64,000 nt of DNA from CAZSDW01 sp964605705 (GCA_964605705.1 CAZSDW010000001.1:124001-188000), one strand, 5' to 3'. Counted from the first letter of the stretch, positions 7,742-16,228 are shown. Numbers and translations are program-made. Notes: generated from the sequence alone by a model not told the origin.

Positions 7742-10711
7742 TTGATCCACAACATCGACTTTTCGACGATTGATCTTTTCGGGCGCGTTGACGCTCTGGG
7801 GAATCATCACAAAAAGCATCTCTATAATATTGAAAAAAATTTTGATGCACTGGTTTCGTTAATTGACGAAAAACATCTGTTTGATCAATTTCGTCTGTTG
7901 CGTTTTTCCTCTCAGCCGGTGAAGGAAATGAAGCTGATCACGGACTTTATCAAAGATCGTGAGACCTTATTGGAAATGCTGGGCTGCTACTACTCACTGC
8001 AATTTTTGCTGATGAATATCAAAGCCCTCGATGTTTTGCGGATGAATCTCTCGACACCCACCGATCGCTATGAAAATTTCCACCGGTTTTTGCTAAGAAC
8101 GGGATCTGATTTCAGGCTTTTAAGCGGCGCTTATATGTCAGTGTTATTGGACATTTTCATGTCTAAAGTCAATCGTCCGGAATTTGTTGTTTGCTGTGTC
8201 GGGACGAGAGTTGACCAGGATGATATTGATCTGGGGGTGATTGATCGGGGACAGAAAGACCGCGACATTATTACGAAAGCTTTTGGCTTGCTGAATAATG
8301 AGATGCTGAAAAATGCGAGCGCGCTGCATTTTCATCTGTCCGAACACGTGGGCAAAAGTGGCTATTCAGCCTCAATCCGGGAATATCATGAACTGCTGGA
8401 TGACGAGATCCAGGATTTTGTGATTCTCAGCGAAATGTTGAACGCTGTTCCGATGATTGGGCGACTGAAGCTCTTTCAGCATTTTAAAGAAGATGTTATG
8501 AATCGCTACTACTACCATCCCGTTCAGGACAATCGTTATCATGAGGGATGCTTACGGGGGCTGCTGGGTGAAATTCGTGACCTGGTCATGAATGAACCCG
8601 CCGAGAATATTCTGATTCCCAAACGAGATGCACTGCGGATGCTGAAAGCGACGGTTTTTGCATTGAAAACATGGAAAGGGATTGACCGTAATACAACCCT
8701 GGAAGTGCTGGAGGTGTTGATAAAAACTGATCTGGCGAACCGGGAGGACTATCTTCGGATTCATAGTGCGCATACATTTTTTGAGACATTCCGCTTCTTG
8801 TATCATCTGTTTGTCGTGCAGGAAGAGGAGATTTATCTGGATAATGATTTTGTGTCGGACAGTCTTCAGCAGGTCGCTTTGGCAATGGGCTATGAAGATA
8901 AAAATTATGCCCCGGCATATACCCAATTACTGATTCAGTATCAGGACATGCAGAAGACGGCAAAACAGGGCGCCGAGCGACTGATTCAGCAGATCAATAA
9001 GCATCTCAGTAATATCACGATGTTTAGCTCTATTACCCAATCCTCTGTCCAGGACGAACAATCCTTGGATACGCGGATAAATATTGCCACGGAGTTTATT
9101 AAGAAATCTGTCTTTTTCCGGGGAACCCGGTTTTGGGACGATGTGTTTACCATACTTGATCGGGACGACGAGGTTTTGCTAACCCGTTTCCTGGATGATT
9201 TCCTGTCGCTGCCGGATCAACAGATGAGATCACTTGTCAAAACCTATATACGCTGGGGACGTCAGTCGCCGTATTCATTAATATGTCTGATTACGATTAT
9301 TGTAAAGCATCGCCCGGCTCTGGCAGAATCCGGTTTCATTCGGCAGTTTCTTGATGAATTTATCAACAATATTGAAGGGACTCATGAAAATATCAGCCGC
9401 CTGTGCTATGTCCTGAATTTTGCCCCGCGGATGATGAACAATTTTCTGGCGCTCCTGACCGAGAACCACCTGCGGCAGCTGATTAAAATCCTCGATTATC
9501 CTATCTGGCGCCCGGATATAGAAATTGTTTTGAATAATCTGATCAGGCTTTGCAAGCTGTATAAAAACAGCAGCTATTATTTTCAGCGTTTTGTACAGCG
9601 GGTTTTCAATTCCTATGCCGCCTATATTTCATCGCTGAATAATGAACCAAAGTTTGCCCAGATAGCTGATGGATTACTGCGAAATCTTGACAATTTTGAA
9701 ACGCTTCAGACCAAGATAGAAAAACTTGGTGATTATTACGATTTTGAATTTTTACGGCTCGGAATCAGGGCGGTTAATGGCGGTAATTTTGAAAGTATCA
9801 ATAAGCAATTCACGATATTTTCTGACAATTATATCCAGATTCTTTTTGACCTGTGTCGCGAGGAAGTGTCAAAGGAAAGAGAGTATGGCATACCTGAAAC
9901 CAAAGATTTACTGGCGGTTTTCGCCGCGGGCGGTCATGCCAGAAGCCAGTCTTTTGATGATGACTATGATCTGATTATTTTACTGAATTCCGATGATGAG
10001 AATATGCTGGGATTTTCCAACCGGGTGATTCTTAAAATGAACCGCCACATCGCCCAACGATCCATTATGACCCATTATCGTTTTGCCGATCGTTTTAAAA
10101 ATTATGTGACGACATTCGGGAATCTGAAGAAATTTTTTCAGAATCCCGTTGAAGATGCCTTTATTGATATGTCCCAGCTGTTGGGAGCCCGGATGGTAGT
10201 CGGGAGTGCTCACTTCAAAGATGCTTTTATAAAAGAGATTGTCGAACCATTTATCTTTGAAAAGAAAACGGACTTTATCACCTCATTAAAACGGGAAATT
10301 TTCTCCCGCCACGAATATCATAATGAATTGGGTATTTTTGATATAAAGGAATGCCCCGGAGGACTGAGGGATCTTGAGAATTTCCTCTTTATACTGAAGG
10401 CGAAATTTTCAAGTGTAAAACCTATTTCAATCAAACTGTTTCAGCAAATGGTGGAAAAACTGCCTGAGCAGGGCCCGGCATTTTTACGATTGAGTGAAAA
10501 TTATTATTTTCTGAAACATGTTCGGGATTTGTATCGCTTGATCATTTCCGATAATGACGATTTGCAGCAGGATTATTTGCATGAGATTATTCCGCCATTG
10601 AACAAATCCTATGGCTTAGAACTGAAATCAGCCGAAGACCTGATAAGTATAATTGAGACCGACCTGAAAGAGAATGTTAAATTGATAAAAGAGATACTCG
10701 GGTTAATTTAG
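7742..10711 (+). CDS. Giant GlnD-like nucleotidyltransferase of unknown target
   Basis: This is a 989-residue protein. The first 700 or so residues look all-helical and match nothing I recognise. From about residue 715 there is a DNA polymerase beta-type nucleotidyltransferase core: GG at 730-731, nine residues, then DYD (D741, D743) followed by LIIL, the metal-binding pattern of GlnD and GlnE. ECPGGLRDLE at 870-879 corresponds to the KEGPGGLRD segment after the NTase core of PII uridylyltransferase. No HD domain or ACT domain follows, so the uridylyl-removing and glutamine-sensing modules of true GlnD are missing. The start is uncertain: TTG at 7742 has no clear Shine-Dalgarno and the first internal ATG is about 64 codons later. 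Located 18 bases after korC. It probably transfers a nucleotide to a protein, but this is inference. Confidence 0.65.
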   Translation: MIHNIDFSTIDLFGRVDALGNHHKKHLYNIEKNFDALVSLIDEKHLFDQFRLLRFSSQPVKEMKLITDFIKDRETLLEMLGCYYSLQFLLMNIKALDVLRMNLSTPTDRYENFHRFLLRTGSDFRLLSGAYMSVLLDIFMSKVNRPEFVVCCVGTRVDQDDIDLGVIDRGQKDRDIITKAFGLLNNEMLKNASALHFHLSEHVGKSGYSASIREYHELLDDEIQDFVILSEMLNAVPMIGRLKLFQHFKEDVMNRYYYHPVQDNRYHEGCLRGLLGEIRDLVMNEPAENILIPKRDALRMLKATVFALKTWKGIDRNTTLEVLEVLIKTDLANREDYLRIHSAHTFFETFRFLYHLFVVQEEEIYLDNDFVSDSLQQVALAMGYEDKNYAPAYTQLLIQYQDMQKTAKQGAERLIQQINKHLSNITMFSSITQSSVQDEQSLDTRINIATEFIKKSVFFRGTRFWDDVFTILDRDDEVLLTRFLDDFLSLPDQQMRSLVKTYIRWGRQSPYSLICLITIIVKHRPALAESGFIRQFLDEFINNIEGTHENISRLCYVLNFAPRMMNNFLALLTENHLRQLIKILDYPIWRPDIEIVLNNLIRLCKLYKNSSYYFQRFVQRVFNSYAAYISSLNNEPKFAQIADGLLRNLDNFETLQTKIEKLGDYYDFEFLRLGIRAVNGGNFESINKQFTIFSDNYIQILFDLCREEVSKEREYGIPETKDLLAVFAAGGHARSQSFDDDYDLIILLNSDDENMLGFSNRVILKMNRHIAQRSIMTHYRFADRFKNYVTTFGNLKKFFQNPVEDAFIDMSQLLGARMVVGSAHFKDAFIKEIVEPFIFEKKTDFITSLKREIFSRHEYHNELGIFDIKECPGGLRDLENFLFILKAKFSSVKPISIKLFQQMVEKLPEQGPAFLRLSENYYFLKHVRDLYRLIISDNDDLQQDYLHEIIPPLNKSYGLELKSAEDLISIIETDLKENVKLIKEILGLI

Positions 10712-10756
10712 GTGACTATATTTGATTGCCGGCTAAGAATCAGGAATTTGTGAAAG

Positions 10757-11698
10757 TTACTGTAATTCACTGATATATTCCGAAATCGCCAGGGCACCGA
10801 CAGTTGCATCACCGACCGCTTCGGCAATCTGGCGGAATTTTTTCGAGCGAATATCCCCTACTGCATATATTCCCTGAACACTGGTATTCATATAGCCATC
10901 AGTAATGATGTGTCCGTCCTGATCGAGTTCCACCAGATTTTTGACAAATGCAGAATTAGGATTCCAGCCGATAAAGATAAAAACACCGTCGGTCTTTAGA
11001 TGGCTGATTTGCTTTGTTTTCACATTCGTTACCTCGACACCTTCGACCAGATTTTTACCGGTGATTTTGGTGACAAGCGAGTCCCAGATGAAATCGATTT
11101 TGGGATGATCAAACGCCCGCTGCTGAAGGATGGGGCTGGCGCGGAGTTCGTCCCGACGGTGGATTAGCGTAACTTTACTGGCAAATTTTGTCAGATACAA
11201 AGCTTCCTGGACTGCGGCGTCCCCACCACCAACGACAATAATATCAGCATCTTTGTAAAAAGGACCATCGCACGTGGCGCAGTATGACACGCCCCTGCCG
11301 GTAAATTCTTTTTCTCCGGGGGCATTGAGCATGCGGGGCAGCCCACCTGTCGCAATAATGACAGTTTTACTTAAATACACTTTTTTTTCCGTTTTAATGG
11401 TATGGACTTTTTCACCGGGAATGATCTCTTGGACTTCATCAAATTCCTTGATCACCACATCGAATCGTTCTGCCTGGCGGCGAAATTTCTGCATGAGTTC
11501 CGGTCCGGAGACACCCTCGGGGAAACCGGGGTAGTTTTCAATTAAATCAGTCACATTCGGTATTCCGCCAGTCATTGACTTTTCCAGTAATACGGTATCC
11601 AGTTTTTCTCTGGCGGTGTATATCGCGGAAGTAAATCCGGCAGGACCCCCGCCAATAATGACAACATCGTAAATCTTATCGCTCAAATTATCCTCCAT
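10757..11698 (-). CDS. trxB: Thioredoxin-disulphide reductase
   Basis: This FAD/NADPH enzyme keeps thioredoxin reduced. The 313-residue protein shows the FAD-binding GGGPAGFTSAIYTAR (about residues 16-30), the redox pair CATC (C140, C143) in GVSYCATCDGPFY, the NADPH-binding VVGGGDAAVQEALYL (about 155-169), and the C-terminal FAD motif GIYAVGDIRSKKFRQ. Length and order of motifs are standard for the low-molecular-weight bacterial enzyme. It is convergent with the GlnD-like gene and divergent from the GroES-like gene across 168 bases. A TlpA-like protein lies at the left end of the window, but no thioredoxin gene is adjacent. Confidence 0.95.
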   Translation of the reverse strand: MEDNLSDKIYDVVIIGGGPAGFTSAIYTAREKLDTVLLEKSMTGGIPNVTDLIENYPGFPEGVSGPELMQKFRRQAERFDVVIKEFDEVQEIIPGEKVHTIKTEKKVYLSKTVIIATGGLPRMLNAPGEKEFTGRGVSYCATCDGPFYKDADIIVVGGGDAAVQEALYLTKFASKVTLIHRRDELRASPILQQRAFDHPKIDFIWDSLVTKITGKNLVEGVEVTNVKTKQISHLKTDGVFIFIGWNPNSAFVKNLVELDQDGHIITDGYMNTSVQGIYAVGDIRSKKFRQIAEAVGDATVGALAISEYISELQ

Positions 11699-11866
11699 AT
11701 GAAATTACTTGTCCAGATTCTATCCGATTATGTTGATTCCGAATCATGATAAAAGTTACTTCAGTTTTCGATAAAAGTTCTAGAAAAATTGGTACCAGAG
11801 AACCATAATAGGTTTTTGTTTTGAAATTGATATTTCAGATTAAATGAATAATGAATAAATTCAATC

Positions 11867-12238
11867 ATGATAAACGGAGATAAAGAAATTATTCTGGTGG
11901 GAGACCGGGTGCTGATTGATCCCGATTCCGATCATACGAGAACGCCTTCCGGGCTGTATCTGCCACCGGGTGTCAAGGAAAAGGAAAATGTCCAGGGGGG
12001 CTATATCATTAAAGTCGGTCCCGGATTTCCAATCCCCTATTTCGAAGAATCATCCGATGAACCCTGGGCACCAGAATATAAAGAACCACAGTACCTGCCC
12101 CTTCAGGCGGAAGAGGGCGATTACGCCATATTTTTACGAAAATATGCCATCGAGATTGAGATTGAGAACAAAAAATATATCATCGTTCCCCATTCCTACA
12201 TACTGGTATTGTTTCGAGAAGATTTTAAGGTGGAATAA
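11867..12238 (+). CDS. Lone GroES-like co-chaperonin with an insertion
   Basis: This 123-residue protein has the GroES fold signature: VLVGDRVLIDPDSD at the start, a mobile-loop-like segment TRTPSGLYLPPGVKEKENVQ (about residues 25-44), GGYIIKVGPG, and the C-terminal KYIIVPHSYILVLF. It is longer than ordinary GroES (about 95 residues) because of an acidic, proline- and tyrosine-rich insert at about residues 58-82. No GroEL is next to it. Similar stand-alone GroES paralogues are annotated in FCB genomes, but their partner is not established. It could serve a chaperonin elsewhere in the genome or have another role. Confidence 0.7.
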   Translation: MINGDKEIILVGDRVLIDPDSDHTRTPSGLYLPPGVKEKENVQGGYIIKVGPGFPIPYFEESSDEPWAPEYKEPQYLPLQAEEGDYAIFLRKYAIEIEIENKKYIIVPHSYILVLFREDFKVE

Positions 12239-12268
12239 AAAACGCGGTCGATTAAATCAGACCGCGTT
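12235..12268 (-). terminator. Terminator between convergent genes
   Basis: A perfect 9-bp stem AACGCGGTC/GACCGCGTT (12241-12249 with 12260-12268) is followed on the minus strand by a run of six T, so it best serves the ECF operon ending at 12292. It overlaps the stop codon region of the GroES-like gene, which may use the same hairpin from the other side. Confidence 0.8.
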
Positions 12269-12291
12269 GGTATATAATCTGAATGTGCAGA

Positions 12292-13158
12292 TCAATCAAT
12301 CCAGTCAATATCGACACTGCCGAGACCAATCTCGACAGTAATATATATCCGCCGTTCGGCGTTTTTCCAGTTTTTGCTATGATAAATATCTTCTTCGACT
12401 TCCCGGAAGCCGTCAAAATTTAAAGATGATAGAAATGAGCTTTCCGCTTCAATCTGAACGGCGTACTTTTTCGGTATTTCAACTGTGACCGATCCCAGTC
12501 CGATGGTGATGTTTCCTTTGATATCATGGCGCAGGTCACCGTCAAAGCGCAGTTTTGTCGAACCCAGTCCACATTCAACATCAAAACGATCCATATTGGT
12601 GTTGCTTAAACCAATTGCCTCAACATTTCCAAGACCGGTTTGAATGACCATAGTCCGAATCCGCTCTTTATTGGCTTCGTTGAATTCGACGACGACATCG
12701 CTCAGACCGCACTCGAGATTCAAATCGCTGATTTTGATATTGCTGAAGTCTAAGATGCCCTTGCCAAGCCCCAACTCGATATCGTATGTGCTGGGGATCT
12801 GTTCGGTCATCGCAATGCGCCAATGATTATTCTTGATATCGGTTTCGGAATTTTTGGAACGACCCCATAACCGGTTGTTTTCAGATTGTTGAGAAACCAG
12901 CCGCAGTTTGCCCCGTTTTCCAACGGTTTTATATTCAATTTTCGGTTTGTAAAGTTCTTTGGTGTAAGTGATTTCTGACTGCATGATGAATTTTTGGTTA
13001 CTGCTGCTGCGCAGCTCCAGTTTACCCAAACCAAATTCTATGCTCACATCGAGTTCTTCTTCCCCTTTGTATGGAATATCGTGTTGCTCGGTGACTTGCT
13101 CTTCTGCGAGCGACAGAATGGTGAAAAAACACAAACACATTACTAAAACTCTCTTCAT
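12292..13158 (-). CDS. Exported beta-structured protein of the toast-rack/DUF4097 type
   Basis: This 288-residue protein begins at ATG 13158, chosen because AAAGAGGT sits just upstream and a signal peptide (MKRVLVMCLCFFTILSLA) starts there; a longer frame upstream has no such support. The mature part is beta-rich, with a recurring GLG element (FGLGKLELR, LGLGKGILDF, ECGLSDVVVEF, TGLGNVEAIG, ECGLGSTKLRF, IGLGSVTVEI, IGLGSVDIDW) at intervals of roughly 20-50 residues, as in toast-rack / DUF2154-like domains. It is the last gene of the ECF sigma operon, after the SGGD-repeat protein, which has a similar repetitive beta design. It is probably a periplasmic or cell-surface protein; its function is unknown. 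Confidence 0.65.
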   Translation of the reverse strand: MKRVLVMCLCFFTILSLAEEQVTEQHDIPYKGEEELDVSIEFGLGKLELRSSSNQKFIMQSEITYTKELYKPKIEYKTVGKRGKLRLVSQQSENNRLWGRSKNSETDIKNNHWRIAMTEQIPSTYDIELGLGKGILDFSNIKISDLNLECGLSDVVVEFNEANKERIRTMVIQTGLGNVEAIGLSNTNMDRFDVECGLGSTKLRFDGDLRHDIKGNITIGLGSVTVEIPKKYAVQIEAESSFLSSLNFDGFREVEEDIYHSKNWKNAERRIYITVEIGLGSVDIDWID

Positions 13159-13209
13159 GAAATACCTCTTTGTACTGCTACTGATCATTAATAATTCAGA
13201 TCATCGAAT

Positions 13210-14559
13210 TTATTGCATCAGCCGACTGATTTTAATATCCCCACCGCTGGTTTTCAAGGTAATATCGTCACCACCGCCATTAACAGAACCTTTACCGGTG
13301 ATGATCAGCTTTGATCCGCGTTGTTCCTGGGTGATGTCCAGCGGAAAATCAGAACGAATCTCATTTTTGTCCCATTTGTTATAGACAATTATTTGGGCAA
13401 AGATATCGGCTTTTATATTGTCCGGGATGGACAGGTAAATATCCCCGCCGGAGCTGCCCAAATCAATCGTGTTGTCCTTACTGGATTTATGGAGTTCTTT
13501 ATGGAGTTCAATATCACCACCGGAGGTATGGGCAAATACAGCACCATAGACGTTTGACATATAAATATCACCTCCGGAAGTCGTTGCCCGAACATTGTCC
13601 ATCGCCAATCCCAGATCAATATCACCACCGGAGGTGTTCACTGTGCAGGTTCCCTTGACCTTTTCAACAGTGATATCACCACCCGAGGTACTGGCATCGA
13701 GATTGCCCCCAACTTCTTCAACGTCGATGTCGCCACCCGAGGTATGCAGACGGACATGAGATGCTGTTTTGCCAATGACAATATCACCGCCGGAGGTGTT
13801 AAGTTTTAAATCGGCATCAATATAATCAGCACCAATATCGCCACCGGAGGTGCTTCCGTCAAAGCGCTTGCCCTTGATATGAGAAATATAGATATCGCCA
13901 CCGGAAGTCCGAATTTCGCCGTCTCCCTGCAGATCCTCGACAGTAATGTCCCCGCCGGACGTTTTGGCGTAGAGCTTACCAACAATTCCATCACAGACGA
14001 CATCACCACCGGAAGTCCCCGCGTTAATATCTTCCCCGGATTTGCGGATATTGATATCACCACCGGAGGTATTAATATTCAAATTTCCCTGGATTTCCAG
14101 GATATCAATATCGCCGCCGGAAGTGTGCATTTCAACAGTCCCACTGATTTTTTCTGCCACAAGGTCACCACCACTGGCGTTTATATCGAGATTGAAATTG
14201 GCAGGCACCTGAACAAGAAAGTCGCTGTGATATCGTTTTGAGTCTTCCTGACCTTCAACGATCAGGGTGTTTCCTTTCAGAATATATTTTGCACGATATT
14301 CCTGATAAATTTTTTCAGCACTGGATTCAGAATAGGCATTAATACTATAACGTTCAGTGACGAGAATGTTGTTGCGAGCTTCCCCAATTATTTTGATGTC
14401 ACCGTGAATTTCCTTCATCAACAGAGTGCCCTTTTCGGAAATAGCGTACTCTTTAACCGTTTCTCCCCGATAGCGCATTCCATCATAGTCAAATTTCTCG
14501 GCATACAGCTGAAGACTGATCAGAAAAATTATTGCGGTATAGAAATGTTTTAACTTCAT
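13210..14559 (-). CDS. Exported SGGD-repeat (DUF4097-like) beta-helix protein
   Basis: This is a 449-residue protein with a signal peptide (about residues 1-20). After a linker it enters a regular array: SGGD occurs 15 times, at residues 129, 147, 165, 183, 201, 219, 238, 256, 274, 292, 310, 328, 346, 370 and 438. Up to 346 the step is 18 residues except for one of 19. The consensus is TSGGDI, followed by alternating hydrophobic residues, which suggests one coil of a parallel beta-helix per repeat with the SGGD turns stacked. Short versions of this repeat occur in DUF4097 proteins next to ECF anti-sigma factors. It sits nine bases after the anti-sigma gene. The function is unknown; a stacked row of aspartates could bind cations. 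Confidence 0.75.
   Translation of the reverse strand: MKLKHFYTAIIFLISLQLYAEKFDYDGMRYRGETVKEYAISEKGTLLMKEIHGDIKIIGEARNNILVTERYSINAYSESSAEKIYQEYRAKYILKGNTLIVEGQEDSKRYHSDFLVQVPANFNLDINASGGDLVAEKISGTVEMHTSGGDIDILEIQGNLNINTSGGDINIRKSGEDINAGTSGGDVVCDGIVGKLYAKTSGGDITVEDLQGDGEIRTSGGDIYISHIKGKRFDGSTSGGDIGADYIDADLKLNTSGGDIVIGKTASHVRLHTSGGDIDVEEVGGNLDASTSGGDITVEKVKGTCTVNTSGGDIDLGLAMDNVRATTSGGDIYMSNVYGAVFAHTSGGDIELHKELHKSSKDNTIDLGSSGGDIYLSIPDNIKADIFAQIIVYNKWDKNEIRSDFPLDITQEQRGSKLIITGKGSVNGGGDDITLKTSGGDIKISRLMQ
13441..14178 (-). repeat. In-frame 54-base tandem repeat array coding SGGD units
   Basis: On the plus strand the core ATATCaCCgCCGGAgGT recurs about every 54 bases through this stretch, with one unit of 57 bases and degenerate sequence between the cores. 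The cores vary mostly at codon third positions, and the array stays in frame. It therefore looks like protein-level selection on an old duplication series rather than a recent slippage array. Confidence 0.85.
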
Positions 14560-14567
14560 AATAAATC

Positions 14568-15590
14568 CTATTGGTTACTATTTTTCATTATATCATCGAG
14601 GTATTTTTGCGCGGTGTCACGAATGTCGCCGTTCTCGTCATTGGAAGCGATGAGCGCCAATATCGGGATGACAGTCGCATCGGCATTTGTATATAAATTT
14701 TCAAGTACGATAGAGCGGATTAATGAGCTGCTGTCCCGCAGCGCTAATGTTTTGTACGTATCAAGAATCTGCTCGTCGATAGTGTAAGAGCGCAAAGTTT
14801 CCAGCGCCAGCATTCGGACATCCTGTTCGGTATCATTCAACAGCACTGAAATGAATGTTGATTCGTTGTTGGGATTTTGATGCGTTTTTGCCAGAAGCTT
14901 CAGGGCGTGCAACCGCCGGGCTTTGTCTTTTTCATTTAACGCAGAATACTGGAGCATATTTATAATAGTCGGGTCATCCAAGCCGCCCTTGAGTGCGAAA
15001 TCCTTCTCAACTTTAACATTCACTTCGACAATTCCGTCGCCATCGGTATCAGGATCGCCCTGTACCAGTTCGGCAACTTCAATGCCGCCGGACTGCAGCA
15101 GATAATTCGCCAGGGCTTTCTGGAGGTTCTCCTTTTCGGAATCGGTCAGTGCCGCCTGATAATTAACAAAATTAGCGAGCATGCCGGGATCATGACGAAG
15201 CCCACTGCTCAGCCACAATTTACCAATGAACATACCGATAATGAGCGTTACTCCAAGAGAGACAAGTTGATAACGCGGTTGTGTAAAAATGCCGGTCAGA
15301 GCCTCCTGCAAATCATCAAAAATATTCATGATTCGGTCTTTCAGCGGAAACCGTTTGTATGCTCTAATCTTTTCAAGAACTTTTGCGTTTGCCCGTTCAA
15401 TAAGGACAGTGCTGGGGCGCGGCAGTTGAATAGCATTTAAGGAGTTTTTCATTGTGGTCAGTTGCGCTAATTTTTTGGTACAGACGGGACAACTGCTGAG
15501 ATGGCTCTCAAATATTTTCCGGTTTCCATTGCTTAATTCATCATAGAAGTAAAGCAGTAGCATGTCTTCAAATGGTTGATGTGCTTTCAT
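14568..15590 (-). CDS. Transmembrane anti-sigma factor with periplasmic HEAT repeats
   Basis: This 340-residue protein is the predicted partner of the ECF sigma factor encoded 12 bases upstream. Residues 1-40 form a zinc anti-sigma (ZAS) motif with H30, C34 and C37 (HxxxCxxC), which binds and silences the sigma factor in the cytoplasm. A single membrane helix lies at about 109-127 (LVSLGVTLIIGMFIGKLWL). The outside part has an aspartate-rich loop at 179-190 (DPDTDGDGIVEV) resembling a calcium-binding EF/dockerin loop. HEAT-like helical repeats follow from about 204 to the end (EQDVRMLALETLRSY, SSSLIRSIVLENLYT). The sensing mechanism and the signal are not known. Confidence 0.8.
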   Translation of the reverse strand: MKAHQPFEDMLLLYFYDELSNGNRKIFESHLSSCPVCTKKLAQLTTMKNSLNAIQLPRPSTVLIERANAKVLEKIRAYKRFPLKDRIMNIFDDLQEALTGIFTQPRYQLVSLGVTLIIGMFIGKLWLSSGLRHDPGMLANFVNYQAALTDSEKENLQKALANYLLQSGGIEVAELVQGDPDTDGDGIVEVNVKVEKDFALKGGLDDPTIINMLQYSALNEKDKARRLHALKLLAKTHQNPNNESTFISVLLNDTEQDVRMLALETLRSYTIDEQILDTYKTLALRDSSSLIRSIVLENLYTNADATVIPILALIASNDENGDIRDTAQKYLDDIMKNSNQ

Positions 15591-15602
15591 GGAATTATTC
15601 CT

Positions 15603-16157
15603 TTATGCTTTCACAATAATTGTTTGAAGTTTACGTGTTGCCCGGAACAGGTATCGTTTGACCGTTCCTTCGGTACAGTCGAGAATAGCGGCAATGTCCT
15701 TAATCTTTTTACCTTCATAGTGTTTTAAAATAAATACAACCCGTTGCTGGGAGGACAATTGCATTAATGCCCGGTCAATTTCCTGGCGCAGTGACAGATT
15801 CAAGGTTGCCTGGTCCGCTTCATTCGATTCATCCGAGGGAATCGTCTCCCAGAGATAATCATCTTCACCGGGATCAACGATGGTCATCCGTTTTGCCTTG
15901 CGGTAATAGTTGAACGCCTGATTAGCCAGAATCCGATAAACCCAGGTAAAAAACTCACTTTCAAACCGAAACGAATCAATGTTTCGATAGACTTTTATAA
16001 AGGTCTCCTGGTAAAGGTCTTCGGCGTCCTGGTAATTCTTGGTAAAATGGAAAGCCAGCCCCATCACCCGTTCTCCGTATCTGGTCATGATTTGCTGGAA
16101 AGCCATTTGGTCACCCTTTTTAATTCGTTCAATGATATCAATTTCCTGCTGGTCCAT
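15603..16157 (-). CDS. ECF-family RNA polymerase sigma factor (RpoE-like)
   Basis: This 184-residue protein has sigma-70 region 2 at about residues 22-90 (QIMTRYGERVMGLAFHFT, DAEDLYQETFIKVYRNID, FFTWVYRILANQAFNYYRK) and region 4 at about 130-180 (QQRVVFILKHYEGKKIKDIA, CTEGTVKRYLFRATRKL). There is no region 1 or 3, so it is a group IV (ECF) factor. The start is backed by AAAGGAGAAAA. It leads a four-gene operon: sigma, membrane anti-sigma, SGGD-repeat protein, toast-rack-like protein. The downstream products are the likely first targets, so the system probably responds to envelope conditions. Confidence 0.92.
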   Translation of the reverse strand: MDQQEIDIIERIKKGDQMAFQQIMTRYGERVMGLAFHFTKNYQDAEDLYQETFIKVYRNIDSFRFESEFFTWVYRILANQAFNYYRKAKRMTIVDPGEDDYLWETIPSDESNEADQATLNLSLRQEIDRALMQLSSQQRVVFILKHYEGKKIKDIAAILDCTEGTVKRYLFRATRKLQTIIVKA

Positions 16158-16174
16158 TCAATTTTCTCCTTTTT

Positions 16175-16203
16175 TAGACCGTGGCAAGTTTAGATGGTTG
16201 TCA
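16175..16203 (-). promoter_or_regulatory. Possible ECF-type promoter of the sigma operon
   Basis: On the minus strand TGACAACC is followed after 15 bases by GGTCTA, ending about 18 bases before the sigma factor ATG. The spacing and a GTC-type -10 resemble ECF promoters, which are often autoregulated. A single occurrence is weak evidence. Confidence 0.25.
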
Positions 16204-16228
16204 TATTTTTCTGGGATCATATCGACCG

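Noticed and set aside
13441..14178. Regular 54-base repeats suggesting a CRISPR or DNA repeat array
   Set aside because: The repeats are in frame within one open reading frame, vary at third codon positions, and have no identical direct repeats separated by unique spacers.
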